A stretch of DNA of 5,542 bases from Alphaproteobacteria bacterium (GTDB lineage Bacteria > Pseudomonadota > Alphaproteobacteria > Micavibrionales > UBA2020): positions 1-5,542 of the forward strand of contig JAQSWE010000187.1 of NCBI GenBank assembly GCA_029266795.1, read 5' to 3'. Below the pieces are notes generated by a model. That model was not told the origin of the DNA. It was given only the letters and a program-made list of their open reading frames with translations, and made no database searches. Made by a program: the position numbers and the translations under genes. Positions 5,541-5,542 of this stretch are shown piece by piece. Numbering within the stretch: position 1 is the stretch's first letter; each line of letters begins with the position of its first letter.

Positions 5541-5542
5541 CC

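Overview
This window looks like chromosomal DNA of an alphaproteobacterium. The base composition is moderately GC-rich. Two promoter signals are diagnostic of the class: a direct-repeat LexA box (GTTC-N7-GTTC) in front of uvrA, and an EcfG-type general-stress promoter (GGAAC-N17-CGTT) in front of a DUF4142 gene. The UvrA protein also has a Cys-to-Ser change in its first zinc motif that I recall from alphaproteobacterial UvrA proteins. I cannot name a genus. The putative metallopeptidase at the right end resembles DUF6782-type proteins, which would fit a less-studied lineage such as Micavibrio-like bacteria, but that is only a guess.

Layout: (1) 1-1462, minus strand: the N-terminal 487 codons of uvrA, cut by the window edge just before the expected first ABC signature motif. 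(2) 1463-2041: about 580 bases without a confident gene. It holds the SOS-type uvrA promoter, a 9-bp GC hairpin, a GC-rich stretch with a 10-bp inverted repeat and a short protein-like frame lacking a good start, and an intrinsic terminator serving the next gene. (3) 2042-2545, minus: a small exported DUF4142 protein with a stress-type promoter. (4) 2750-3703, plus: an uncharacterised protein whose N-terminal half carries the landmarks of the DUF4406 / nucleoside 2-deoxyribosyltransferase-like fold. It diverges from the DUF4142 gene across a 204-bp AT-rich spacer and may have a leaderless or nearly leaderless transcript. (5) 3714-5384, minus: a 556-residue protein with an HExxH zinc-protease motif, converging on the previous gene with a 10-bp gap. 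Its 5' end is unsettled, because coding-like sequence continues upstream of the only usable start codon until an in-frame stop.

The genes do not form one operon or pathway; each appears to have its own promoter. The common thread is stress: uvrA is placed under SOS control and the DUF4142 gene under the general stress response. I see no mobile element, CRISPR array, tRNA or rRNA, and no clear sign of a multi-gene novel system. The points most worth following up are the two regulatory sites, the NDT-like gene with its possible leaderless start, the metallopeptidase N-terminus, and the unexplained structured spacer at 1580-1770.
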